Positions 17,337-25,246 of a DNA stretch of 64,000 nt are shown here, piece by piece (positions within the stretch are counted from its first letter, which is position 1; each line of letters opens with the position of its first letter). A model generated the notes under the pieces. It made no database searches, had not been told where the DNA came from, and was given only the letters and a program-made list of their open reading frames with translations. Location of the stretch: contig NZ_JAMZEA010000009.1 in the NCBI RefSeq assembly GCF_024172125.1, positions 1 through 64,000 on the forward strand. Direction: 5' to 3'. Source of the stretch: Actinomadura rupiterrae (lineage in GTDB: Bacteria; Actinomycetota; Actinomycetes; Streptosporangiales; Streptosporangiaceae). The position numbers were made by a program, and so were the translations under genes.

Positions 17337-18671
17337 ATGCCTGCCCTCAGTCCGTCCGCCGTCCGGCCGGTCGCCACCACGCCCAGAGCCGTCCCGCTGT
17401 CCGCCACGCTCGCCGTCAACGAGGCGCTGGCCCGCCGTGCCCGCGCGGGCCTCCCGGTGCTGCCGCTGGGTTTCGGCGAGGCCGGAATCCCGATCCATCC
17501 CGCGCTGACCGCGGCGCTGGCGGAGGCCGCGGGACGGGGCGGGTACGGCCCGGTCGCCGGGTCCGACGAGCTGCGCGAGGCGGTCGCCGGCTACTGGACG
17601 CGCCGCGGGATGCCCACCGCGCCCGACCGGATCGTCGCCGGCCCCGGCAGCAAGCCGCTGCTGTTCGCGCTGCTGCTGTCGCTGGGCGGAGCGGTCGCGG
17701 TGCCGAAGCCGAGCTGGGTGTCCTACGCCGCGCAGGCGGCGCTGCTGGGCGCCGACCCCGTGCTGATCGCCACCCCGCCGGGCGAGGGCGGTGTGCCCAG
17801 CCCCGCGCTGCTCGCCGACGCGTGCGTCAGGGCGCGGGCGGCGGGCCGGCCGCTGCGCGCGGTCGTGGTGACGCTGCCGGACAACCCGACCGGGACGCTC
17901 GCCTCGGCCGGAACGGTCCAGCGGCTCTGCGAGGCCGCCCGCGACCACGACCTGGTGATCATCTCGGACGAGATCTACCGCGACCTGCTGCACGACCCGG
18001 ACGGCTCGGTGCAGAGCCCCGCCCTGTGGGCCCCGGAGCGGACGGTCGTCACCACGGCGCTGAGCAAGAGCCTTGGCGCGGGCGGCTGGCGGCTCGGCGT
18101 CGCCCGGCTCCCGGACGGCCCGTTCGGCGCGGAGCTGCGCGACTCGCTCACCGGGATCGCCAGCGAGATCTGGTCCAGCGCGCCCGCGCCCGTCCAGCAC
18201 GCCGCCGCCTACGCCTTCGGCGAACCGCCGGAACTGGTCGCGCACATCGACGCGAGCCGCCGCCTGCACGCCGCGGTCGTCCGCGCGGTCGGCGAGCGCT
18301 TCACCGCCGCCGGGGCGCGCGTCCCCCGCCCCCAGGGCGCGTTCTACCTTTACCCGGACCTCGACCCCGTCCGGGACCGGCTGCGGGCCGTGCACGGCGT
18401 GACCACCGGGGCCGGGCTGACCGCCCTGCTGCTGGAGCGGCACGGGGTCGGCGTCCTGCCCGGTTCGGCCTTCGGCGACGACGCCGAGGCGCTGCGGATG
18501 CGGGTCGCCCCGAGCCTGCTCTACGGCCCCGACGACGAGCACCGCCTCGCCGCGCTCGCCTCCCCCGACCCGGCGGCGCTGCCCTGGGTCGCGGAGGCGC
18601 TCGACCGGCTGTCCGGAGCGCTCGCCGACCTCACCGACGGCGCCCTGGAACCGCTTCCCGAGGTGTGCTGA
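17337..18671 (+). CDS. PLP-dependent aminotransferase, class I/II fold
   Basis: The 444-residue protein is a fold-type I aminotransferase. GYGPVAGSDELREAVAGYW (about residues 64-82) is the N-terminal substrate loop region, LPDNPTGTL contains the conserved Asn that contacts PLP, IISDEIYRDLL contains the Asp-x-x-Tyr pair, and TTALSKSLGAGGWRLGVARL contains the Schiff-base lysine (SKS) and the phosphate-binding arginine region. It is closest to aspartate/tyrosine/aromatic aminotransferases and MalY-like enzymes, but the substrate cannot be fixed. The ATG at 17337 follows AGGAG. It is divergent from a LysR regulator that probably controls it. A strong hairpin follows the stop. Confidence 0.9.
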   Translation: MPALSPSAVRPVATTPRAVPLSATLAVNEALARRARAGLPVLPLGFGEAGIPIHPALTAALAEAAGRGGYGPVAGSDELREAVAGYWTRRGMPTAPDRIVAGPGSKPLLFALLLSLGGAVAVPKPSWVSYAAQAALLGADPVLIATPPGEGGVPSPALLADACVRARAAGRPLRAVVVTLPDNPTGTLASAGTVQRLCEAARDHDLVIISDEIYRDLLHDPDGSVQSPALWAPERTVVTTALSKSLGAGGWRLGVARLPDGPFGAELRDSLTGIASEIWSSAPAPVQHAAAYAFGEPPELVAHIDASRRLHAAVVRAVGERFTAAGARVPRPQGAFYLYPDLDPVRDRLRAVHGVTTGAGLTALLLERHGVGVLPGSAFGDDAEALRMRVAPSLLYGPDDEHRLAALASPDPAALPWVAEALDRLSGALADLTDGALEPLPEVC

Positions 18672-18701
18672 CCGGTTCCGGCCCGTCCCCTGCCCGGCAG
18701 C

Positions 18702-18738
18702 ACCGGCCCATCCCGCCGCCATCACGGGATGGGCCGGT
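18702..18738 (+). terminator. Hairpin terminator after the aminotransferase gene
   Basis: ACCGGCCCATCCCG (18702-18715) pairs perfectly with 18725-18738, giving a 14-bp stem and a 9-base loop, 30 bases after the stop codon. Two T residues only follow the stem. Confidence 0.65.
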
Positions 18739-18887
18739 TTCCGGTGGTGTAATCTGCGTCGTCGCGTGGGGCAATCGCCGAAAAGCACCAAGTGCGTTCC
18801 AAGCACTCCGTGCCGCGATTGCCCGGTGAGAATCCAAGAACCACTGCGATGCCACGGATGTGATCAATGGAGGCGAGGGGGCCCGCC

Positions 18888-19460
18888 ATGAGGCATGCAC
18901 GGGACGGTGCGGCGGCCGCGATGAACGCCGCTTCCCGAGTGCTCGTAGCCCGGGGCAAGGCCGAGCCCCAGGAGGTGGAGAACCCCGACGTCGCCTGGGG
19001 GCAGCGGGCGCGCGACGGGGTGTGGGTCCCCACCAAGGACGGCCAGCGCATCCACATCGGCGTCGACCTGACCGCCGCCGACACCGTCCCGCAGGTGCTG
19101 CGGCCGACGCTGCGGGTGTTCGTCGGCGTGGACGTCGACACCGACCTGGTGGCGCAGACCACCGCGCACGGCGTCCGGCTGCTGACCGTGATCCACGGCC
19201 CGAACGCGCCGATGGAGTTCCGCTTCCCGATCTCCCTCGCGGACGGGCTGGCGCTGGAGGCGATGCCGTCCGGCGGCTACGACGTGGTGCACCTGCGCTA
19301 CGGCGCGACGGTCGGCCGCTTCTACAACCCGTGGGCCGGCGACTCGATGTTCCGGCAGATCAAGGCCGACTACGTCCTGGACGGCCAGACCATCACCATG
19401 CGCGTGCAGCACGAGGGCGCCACCTACCCGGTCATCGCCGACCCCAACTACGCCCGCTGA
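18888..19460 (+). CDS. Hypothetical protein with C-terminal YPVIADPNY motif
   Basis: The 190-residue product belongs to no family I can name. A possible start at 18867 exists, but the GAGGGGG six bases before ATG 18888 favours the shorter form. The N terminus is Ala-rich and weakly basic, not a clear signal peptide. The body is rich in beta-strand pattern (IHIGVDLTAADTVPQVL, LRVFVGVDVDTDLVAQ, RFPISLADGLALEAM) and the end reads ATYPVIADPNYAR. In many secreted actinobacterial proteins I recall the phrase YPVIADP closing a small beta-rich domain in the same way, so this may be a cytoplasmic or leaderless relative. It is convergent with the antiporter gene only 45 bases away. Confidence 0.7.
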   Translation: MRHARDGAAAAMNAASRVLVARGKAEPQEVENPDVAWGQRARDGVWVPTKDGQRIHIGVDLTAADTVPQVLRPTLRVFVGVDVDTDLVAQTTAHGVRLLTVIHGPNAPMEFRFPISLADGLALEAMPSGGYDVVHLRYGATVGRFYNPWAGDSMFRQIKADYVLDGQTITMRVQHEGATYPVIADPNYAR

Positions 19461-19488
19461 CCCTCCCCCGGCGCACGTCCCCGCCGCC

Positions 19489-19516
19489 GGCTCAGGTGGG
19501 ACGGCTCAGGTGGGAC
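19489..19516. repeat. 14-bp tandem duplication over the antiporter stop codon
   Basis: GGCTCAGGTGGGAC occurs twice in direct succession (19489-19502 and 19503-19516). The second copy contains the stop codon of the minus-strand antiporter gene, and the first copy supplies an in-frame-looking duplicate of its last codons downstream of that stop. Confidence 0.85.
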
Positions 19517-21107
19517 GGCGGAGGGAGACCGGTTCGGCGAAGTCGAGCTCGTTGCCGACCTGGCGGACCGTCGCGGCGCCGATCTTCCCCTTGCGGTAGA
19601 GGGTGTTCAGCTTGGCGCGCTGCGCCCGGACCAGCTCGGCCCGCACCCGCTGGCTCCCCGGCGGCTCGCCGCGGTCCTCGCGCCTCCCCTCGCCCTCGCC
19701 GCCGTCCTCGTCCATCTCGTCCAGGAAGTACTCGACGCGCTCCAGGCGCAGTTCGAGCATCTGCCGGAAGGTGTCGGCGGTCCGCTCGTCCACCTCGTCC
19801 GCCGAGGCCATCTCGTCCAGCCGGACCAGCGCGGCGTTCGCGGCGGCCTGCCGGGCGGTCATCGCCTCGCGCCGCCGCCGGTCGGTCTCGACCAGCCCGA
19901 ACCGGCGCAGCAGCACCGGCAGCAGCGGCGCCTGCCCGACGAGGGTGACCAGCACCACCAGCGCGGTCAGCAGCACCATCAGCTCGCGGTCGGGGCCCGC
20001 GGCGGCGGGGATGGACAGCGCGATGGCGAGCGAGATCGCGCCGCGCATCCCGGCCAGGCCGACGACCAGGCGCTGCCGCCAGCCCACGCCCTCCTGGCTC
20101 TGCCTGCCGCCGGGCAGCAGGTCGGCGATCGGGCCGTTGCCCAGCTCCCACACCACCCGGACGCCGATCACGACCACCGAGACCGCCAGCGCGATCCAGG
20201 CCACGTCCCACCAGGACTTGCCGCCCGGCTGGTGCAGCAGCTCGCGGATCTCCAGGCCGAGCAGCACGAACAGCGCCGACTCCAGCAGGAACGTCAGGAT
20301 CCGCCAGAACGTCATGCCCAGCAGCCGGGACGCGGGCTGCAGCAGGCCCTCGCCGTGGGTGCCGAGGTAGAACCCGGACACCACGGCCGCCAGCACCCCG
20401 GACGCGCCGAGGCTCTCCGCCGGGACGTAGGCGATGTACGGGGTGATCAGCGACACGATGATCTGGCTGCTCGGATCGGAGATCCACCGCCGCACCCGCC
20501 GCACGACCAGCCCGACCGCCAGGCCGTAGGCGACGCCGCCGACCACCACCTGGACGAGCCGGACCACCCCGTGCCCGACCGTGAACGGCGCGTTGATCGC
20601 CTCCACGGCGAGGCCGAACACGGTCAGCGCGACACCGTCGTTGATCAGGCTCTCGCCCTCCAGGATCGTCACCAGCCGGGGCGCGGCGCCGAGCCGCTGC
20701 ATCACCGAGGTCGCGGCGACGGCGTCGGTGGGCGCGACGGCCGCGCCGAGCGCGATCGCGGCGGGCCAGCCGGTGCCGGGCAGCAGCACGTACGCGGTGC
20801 CGGCGACGGCGGCGGTGGTGACCAGGGTCAGCCCGACCGCCAGCGCGAAGATCGGGACGGCGTTGGTGCGGGTCTCGCGCGGCGCGGAGAAGAACGCCGC
20901 GTGGTACACCAGCGGCGGCAGGAAGCCCAGCAGCACCACCCGCGGCGAGACCGTCACCGTCGGCAGCCCGGGCATGAACCCGGCCGCGATGCCCAGCACC
21001 ACCAGGAGGATCGCGTCCGGGACGCCGAGCCTGCGGGCCAGCGCGCGGGCCAGCAGCACCACGATCGCCACGACCAGCAGCACGATGAACAGGCGGTCCT
21101 CCCCCAC
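19506..21107 (-). CDS. Monovalent cation:proton antiporter, CPA1 family
   Basis: The 533-residue membrane protein has about 12 transmembrane segments followed by a cytoplasmic tail of about 140 residues. The ion-binding unwound helix shows ALGAAVAPTDAVAATSVMQRLG, with the Asp of the CPA1 Thr-Asp pair, and GESLINDGVALTVFGL is the second signature. VGLAGMRGAISLAIALSIP is the conserved late helix. The tail is highly charged (RLDEMASADEVDERTADTF, DEMDEDGGEGEGRRED), suited to pH or ion sensing. It exchanges Na+ or K+ for H+. The start is GTG 21107, without a well-placed ribosome site, so it is provisional. A second CPA1 gene of the same length lies at 26190-27791 on the other strand. Confidence 0.92.
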   Translation of the reverse strand: MGEDRLFIVLLVVAIVVLLARALARRLGVPDAILLVVLGIAAGFMPGLPTVTVSPRVVLLGFLPPLVYHAAFFSAPRETRTNAVPIFALAVGLTLVTTAAVAGTAYVLLPGTGWPAAIALGAAVAPTDAVAATSVMQRLGAAPRLVTILEGESLINDGVALTVFGLAVEAINAPFTVGHGVVRLVQVVVGGVAYGLAVGLVVRRVRRWISDPSSQIIVSLITPYIAYVPAESLGASGVLAAVVSGFYLGTHGEGLLQPASRLLGMTFWRILTFLLESALFVLLGLEIRELLHQPGGKSWWDVAWIALAVSVVVIGVRVVWELGNGPIADLLPGGRQSQEGVGWRQRLVVGLAGMRGAISLAIALSIPAAAGPDRELMVLLTALVVLVTLVGQAPLLPVLLRRFGLVETDRRRREAMTARQAAANAALVRLDEMASADEVDERTADTFRQMLELRLERVEYFLDEMDEDGGEGEGRREDRGEPPGSQRVRAELVRAQRAKLNTLYRKGKIGAATVRQVGNELDFAEPVSLRRPT

Positions 21108-21486
21108 GAGAAGATCGTTTCCCGTCCGCCCCCCGGAGTATGCGCCCCCCGCCCCGCCAAGCGCCCGCCGAGGCGCCCTGCAGGCCGAACGGCGGGGTGG
21201 GTTGCCGGGCGTCCGGCAGGGGACGGGCGGGGTGGGTGGCGGGGGGCGGGACGGGAGGGGGACGGGGCGCGACGGAGGGATGACCGGAGGGGGGCCGATC
21301 GCCGGGCGGGCCGACTAGGGTGGGAGCGCGTCGCGCGTTCCCCCACGGTAAGGTCCGCGCCAGCCGTGGCGACGCGTGTACGCGCCGACCGCGGCGACTC
21401 GTGCCGCGCCGACCGCGGCGTGGCGCGTCCTCGCCGGCCCCTGGCGACGGGACGGACCGCCCCCGGTCTCCGAGACTGGAGTGACC
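21108..21486. other. Intergenic region with G-rich tract and short direct repeat
   Basis: No gene is visible. From about 21191 to 21293 the plus strand is dominated by runs of three to six G residues and could form G-quadruplexes. A 15-bp direct repeat, GCGCCGACCGCGGCG, occurs at 21382-21396 and 21406-21420. The region separates the divergent antiporter and CGNR genes and must hold both promoters, but I could not place them. Confidence 0.6.
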
Positions 21487-22053
21487 GTGATCTTCACTCA
21501 TGACACCGAGCACGCGCTGACCGCGGTGGTCGATCTCGTCAACACCGCGCCCGCGGCGGCCGGCGAGGAGGGCCTGCCCGACCTCGCCGCGCTGCGCGAC
21601 CTGCTGCACCGGCACCGCACCAGCGACGTCGGCGAGCTCACCGACCGCGACCTGGAGTTCGTGCGCGGCCTGCGCGACCGCTTCCACGCGGTGTTCCTGG
21701 CCGCCGGCGACCCGCCTGCGGCCGTGGCGCTGGTGAACGAGGTGGTCGGCGGCGTCCGCACCACCCCGCACCTGACCGACCACGACGGCTACGACTGGCA
21801 CGTGCACTTCTTCGCCCCCGGCGCGCCGCTGGGCGAGCACCTGGCGGCCGACTGCGGGATGGCGCTGGCCTACGTCGTCGCCGCCGGGGAGCTGGACCGG
21901 CTGCGCACCTGCGAGGCCCCCGACTGCGGGCGCGTCCTGGTGGACCTGTCCCGCAACCGCTGCCGCCGCTACTGCGACAGCCGGACCTGCGGCAACCGCA
22001 TGCACGTGGCCGCCTACCGGGCCCGCCGCAAGGACGCCCAGGCCCCCGCCTAG
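21487..22053 (+). CDS. ABATE/CGNR zinc-finger protein
   Basis: The 188-residue protein has an N-terminal ABATE domain opening with the typical FTHDTEHALTAVVDLVNT and a C-terminal CGNR zinc finger, CEAPDCGRVLVDLSRNRCRRYCDSRTCGNR, which gives the family its name and probably binds DNA. Such proteins are presumed transcription regulators responding to an unknown signal. The start is placed at GTG 21487 because GGAG lies 5 bases upstream and the family begins near this point; GTG 21481 is a close alternative. It stands alone, upstream of gmd in the same direction. Confidence 0.88.
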   Translation: MIFTHDTEHALTAVVDLVNTAPAAAGEEGLPDLAALRDLLHRHRTSDVGELTDRDLEFVRGLRDRFHAVFLAAGDPPAAVALVNEVVGGVRTTPHLTDHDGYDWHVHFFAPGAPLGEHLAADCGMALAYVVAAGELDRLRTCEAPDCGRVLVDLSRNRCRRYCDSRTCGNRMHVAAYRARRKDAQAPA

Positions 22054-22149
22054 GCGAATACCCCGCGAGGTCGCTAACCTCGTGAACCAGAATCTCGTTC
22101 ATCTCCGGCCCAGGCCGCCAGATGGGCCCCACGAAGACCTTGAGAAGCC

Positions 22150-23199
22150 TTGGAGGAACCCCTGTCCAGGCGAGCACTGATCACCGGGATCACCGGGCAG
22201 GACGGCTCGTACCTCGCCGAGCACCTGCTCGCCGAGGGCTACGAGGTCTGGGGGCTGGTGCGCGGGCAGGCCAACCCGCACGTCGCCCGGCTGCGCAAGC
22301 ACGTCGGCGACATCAGGATCACCACCGGTGACCTGCTCGACCAGGGCAGCCTGATCTCCGCGGTCGAGCGGGTCCAGCCCGACGAGGTCTACAACCTCGG
22401 CGCGATCTCCTACGTCCCGATGTCCTGGCAGCAGGCGGAGCTGACCGCCGAGGTCACCGGCATGGGCGTGCTGCGCGTGCTGGAGGCGATCCGGGTCGTG
22501 TCGGGGATCGGCGGGTCCCGCACCCCGTCCCGGGACGAGCAGATCCGCTTCTACCAGGCGTCCTCGTCGGAGATGTTCGGCATGGTCCGGGAGACGCCGC
22601 AGAACGAGCGGACCCCGTTCCACCCGCGCAGCCCGTACGGGGTCGCCAAGACCTACGGGCACTACATCACCCAGAACTACCGCGAGTCCTACGGGATGTT
22701 CGCGGTCAGCGGCATCCTGTTCAACCACGAGTCGCCGCGCCGCGGCGCGGAGTTCGTCACCCGCAAGGTGACGCTCGGCGCGGCCCGGATCAAGCTCGGG
22801 CTGGCGTCGGAGCTGCGGCTGGGCAACCTGGAGGCGCGCCGGGACTGGGGGTTCGCCGGCGACTACGCGCGCGCGATGCGGCTGATGCTGGCGCAGGAGA
22901 CCCCCGAGGACTACGTGATCGGCACCGGCAAGACCCAGTCGGTGCGGGACCTGGTCGAGTTCGCCTTCCGCACCGCCGGGCTGGACTGGGAGCAGCACGT
23001 CGTCCTGGACGAGCGGTACACCCGCCCGGCCGAGGTGGACCTGCTGTGCGCCGACCCGAAGAAGGCCCGCGCGCAGCTCGGCTGGGAGCCGGAGGTGACC
23101 TTCGAGGAGCTGGTCACCATGATGGTCGAGTCGGACCTGCGGCTGCTGTCGGGGTCGGCCCGTCCCGAGGACGAGCCGTTCAGCCCCGACCACTGGTGA
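22150..23199 (+). CDS. gmd: GDP-mannose 4,6-dehydratase
   Basis: The enzyme converts GDP-mannose to GDP-4-keto-6-deoxymannose, the branch point to GDP-fucose, GDP-rhamnose and related sugars. The 349-residue short-chain dehydrogenase fold starts with the NADP-binding ALITGITGQDGSYLAEHL. QASSSEMFG holds the catalytic Ser/Thr and Glu, and SPYGVAKTYGHY holds the Tyr-x3-Lys pair. FNHESPRRGAEFVTRKVT is specific to GMD. The start is unsettled: TTG 22150 opens the frame, but GGAGG at 22152 sits 5 bases before CTG 22162, which may be the true start. No partner sugar genes are adjacent. Confidence 0.93.
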   Translation: MEEPLSRRALITGITGQDGSYLAEHLLAEGYEVWGLVRGQANPHVARLRKHVGDIRITTGDLLDQGSLISAVERVQPDEVYNLGAISYVPMSWQQAELTAEVTGMGVLRVLEAIRVVSGIGGSRTPSRDEQIRFYQASSSEMFGMVRETPQNERTPFHPRSPYGVAKTYGHYITQNYRESYGMFAVSGILFNHESPRRGAEFVTRKVTLGAARIKLGLASELRLGNLEARRDWGFAGDYARAMRLMLAQETPEDYVIGTGKTQSVRDLVEFAFRTAGLDWEQHVVLDERYTRPAEVDLLCADPKKARAQLGWEPEVTFEELVTMMVESDLRLLSGSARPEDEPFSPDHW

Positions 23200-23270
23200 C
23201 CACGCCCCCACCGGTGACCGCCCGCCACCGGTGACCGCCCGCCGCCGGTGACCGCCCGCCGCCGGTGACC
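23194..23270. repeat. 17-bp tandem repeat after gmd
   Basis: Three near-perfect copies of a 17-bp unit, CCGGTGACCGCCCGCCG, lie at 23211-23227, 23228-23244 and 23245-23261, with a diverged copy from 23262. The last codons and stop of gmd (CACTGGTGACCACGCC) resemble the unit, so the array may have grown out of the gene end. Confidence 0.8.
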
Positions 23271-23351
23271 ACGCCGCGCCGCTGAGCCCCGCGCGCGGCG
23301 AAGATCACCTCCGGCGTGACCGGGCTCGGGGCGGCATGCGACGATGCGGTC

Positions 23352-23615
23352 ATGAGCACTTGTGAACACGTCGCGGGGCTGCCCGTCCCCGAGCCCGCCC
23401 CCCAGACGCCGGAGGGGTGCGAGGAGTGCCTGCGGGACGGGACCCGCTGGGTCCACCTGCGGCTGTGCCTGGAGTGCGGCCACGTGGGCTGCTGCGACTC
23501 GTCGCCGATGCGGCACGCGTCGGCGCACGCCGCCGACGCGAAGCACCCGGTCATCCGGTCGTTCCAGCCGGGCGAGGACTGGCGCTGGTGCTACGCGGAC
23601 GAGATGATCGTCTGA
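23352..23615 (+). CDS. UBP-type zinc-finger protein
   Basis: The 87-residue protein is a free-standing ZnF-UBP domain. Cysteines and histidines are spaced as in that family: CEHV, CEECLRDG, WVHLRLCLECGHVGCCDSS, then RHASAHAADAKHPVIRSF, and WRWCYADE near the end. In eukaryotes the domain binds ubiquitin C termini, but in actinobacteria it occurs as a small stand-alone protein with unknown role. The ATG at 23352 begins the similarity. Its stop overlaps the next start (TGATG), so it is coupled to a drug-exporter gene and may be a partner or regulator of that exporter. Confidence 0.9.
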   Translation: MSTCEHVAGLPVPEPAPQTPEGCEECLRDGTRWVHLRLCLECGHVGCCDSSPMRHASAHAADAKHPVIRSFQPGEDWRWCYADEMIV

Positions 23616-25141
23616 TGAGCGGGGTCCGGCTGTCGCAGCCGCAGGGCCGGTGGATCCTGCTGGCGACGGTGCTCGGGTCGGGCGTGGCGTCGCTGGACGC
23701 CACGGTCGTCAACGTCGCGCTGCCGAAACTGGCGGGCGACCTGGGCGCCTCGATGGCCGGGCTGCAGTGGACGGTCAACGCCTACACCCTCACCCTCGCC
23801 GGGCTGATCCTGCTCGGCGGGTCGCTCGGCGACCGGTTCGGCCGCCGCAAGGTGTTCGTGATCGGCGTGGTGTGGTTCGCGGTCGCCTCGCTGCTGTGCG
23901 GGGCGGCGCAGAACGTCGGGATGCTGATCGCCTCGCGGGCGCTGCAGGGCGTCGGCGGCGCGCTGCTGACCCCTGGCTCGCTGGCGATCATCCAGGCGTC
24001 CTTCGACAAGGACGACCGGCCGCGCGCGGTGGGCGCCTGGTCCGGGCTGTCCGGCGTGGCGGGCGCGATCGGGCCGTTCGCGGGCGGCTGGCTGGTGGAG
24101 GTCGCCGGCTGGCGCTGGGTGTTCCTGCTGAACGCGCCGCTCGCGGTGATCGTGGTGCTGGTCGCGCTGCGGCACGTCCCGGAGACCCGCGATCCGGAGG
24201 CGACCGGACGGTTCGACTTCGCCGGCGCGGTGCTGGCGGCGCTCACCCTCGCCGGGACGACCTACGCGCTCACCGAGGCGCCCAACAAGGGCTCGGGCGC
24301 CTCGGTCGCCGTCGCCGGGGCGGTCGGGATCGGCTGCGCGGTCGCGTTCGTCCTGGTGGAGCGGCGGCTGGGCCGTCCGGGCGGGCACCATCCGCAGCCG
24401 ATGCTGCCGCTGACGATGTTCGCCAACCGGGAGTTCTCGGCGGTCAACGCGGTCACCTTCATCGTGTACGGCGCGATGGGCGTGATGTTCTTCCTGTTCG
24501 TCCTGAACCTCCAGGTGGTCGCGAAGTTCACGCCGATCGAGGCGGGCACGGCGCTGCTGCCGACGACGGCGATGATGCTGCTGCTGTCGTCGCGCGCGGG
24601 CGGGCTGGCGCAGAAGATCGGGCCGCGGATCCCGATGACGGTCGGGCTGCTGCTGGCCGCGGGCGGCATGGCGCTGGTGTCGCGGGTCGGCGCGCACGCC
24701 TCCTACTGGCGGGACGTCCTGCCCGGCGTGCTCGTGTTCGGGCTCGGCCTGTCGGCGATGGTCGCGCCGCTCACCGCGACGGTGCTGGCGAGCGCGGACG
24801 TCCGGCACGCGGGGATCGCCAGCGGGGTCAACAACGCGGTGGCGCGCGCGGCGGGCCTGCTGGCGGTCGCGGCGATCCCGCCGCTGGTCGGGCTGACCGG
24901 CGACGCCTACCGCGACCCGGCCAAGTTCTCGCACGGGTTCCACCAGGCGATGCTGGTCTGCGCGGGCATGCTGGTCGCCGGGGCCGTCCTGACGCTGTTC
25001 ACCGTCAAGGAGGACACGCTGAAGGCCGCGCCGCCCTCGCAGAAGCCGGAGTGCAAGACGCACTGCGCGGTGGGCGCTCCCCCACTGGAGTCCGAGCACC
25101 CCGCCACGGCCGGCGCCGCCGCCGAAGCCGGGACGGCCTGA
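23615..25141 (+). CDS. DHA2-family MFS drug transporter (EmrB/QacA type)
   Basis: The 508-residue protein has about 14 membrane segments, the layout of the DHA2 drug:H+ antiporters. LDATVVNVALPKLAGDLG is the motif D1 region in helix 1, GGSLGDRFGRRKVFVIG is motif A in the first cytoplasmic loop, and SGVAGAIGPFAGGWLVEVAGWRWVFLLNAP is motif C typical of antiporters. The C-terminal tail of about 45 residues is soluble and has two cysteines (CKTHC). The start codon ATG 23615 overlaps the stop of the UBP zinc-finger gene. A LysR gene follows 105 bases downstream. The exported compound is unknown. Confidence 0.93.
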   Translation: MSGVRLSQPQGRWILLATVLGSGVASLDATVVNVALPKLAGDLGASMAGLQWTVNAYTLTLAGLILLGGSLGDRFGRRKVFVIGVVWFAVASLLCGAAQNVGMLIASRALQGVGGALLTPGSLAIIQASFDKDDRPRAVGAWSGLSGVAGAIGPFAGGWLVEVAGWRWVFLLNAPLAVIVVLVALRHVPETRDPEATGRFDFAGAVLAALTLAGTTYALTEAPNKGSGASVAVAGAVGIGCAVAFVLVERRLGRPGGHHPQPMLPLTMFANREFSAVNAVTFIVYGAMGVMFFLFVLNLQVVAKFTPIEAGTALLPTTAMMLLLSSRAGGLAQKIGPRIPMTVGLLLAAGGMALVSRVGAHASYWRDVLPGVLVFGLGLSAMVAPLTATVLASADVRHAGIASGVNNAVARAAGLLAVAAIPPLVGLTGDAYRDPAKFSHGFHQAMLVCAGMLVAGAVLTLFTVKEDTLKAAPPSQKPECKTHCAVGAPPLESEHPATAGAAAEAGTA

Positions 25142-25234
25142 CCGATTCGTCCGTGATGTCGTCACGGTCGGTGGCGACTTCGCGAATCTCGGGCCGATTC
25201 CGGCTATGTCCAGGACCGGATCAGTTCGTTGTCA

Positions 25235-25240
25235 TACGGT
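25235..25240 (+). promoter_or_regulatory. Putative leaderless -10 element
   Basis: TACGGT (TANNNT) ends 6 bases before the ATG of the LysR gene at 25247. No good ribosome site is present. Confidence 0.35.
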
Positions 25241-25246
25241 CAGGGC

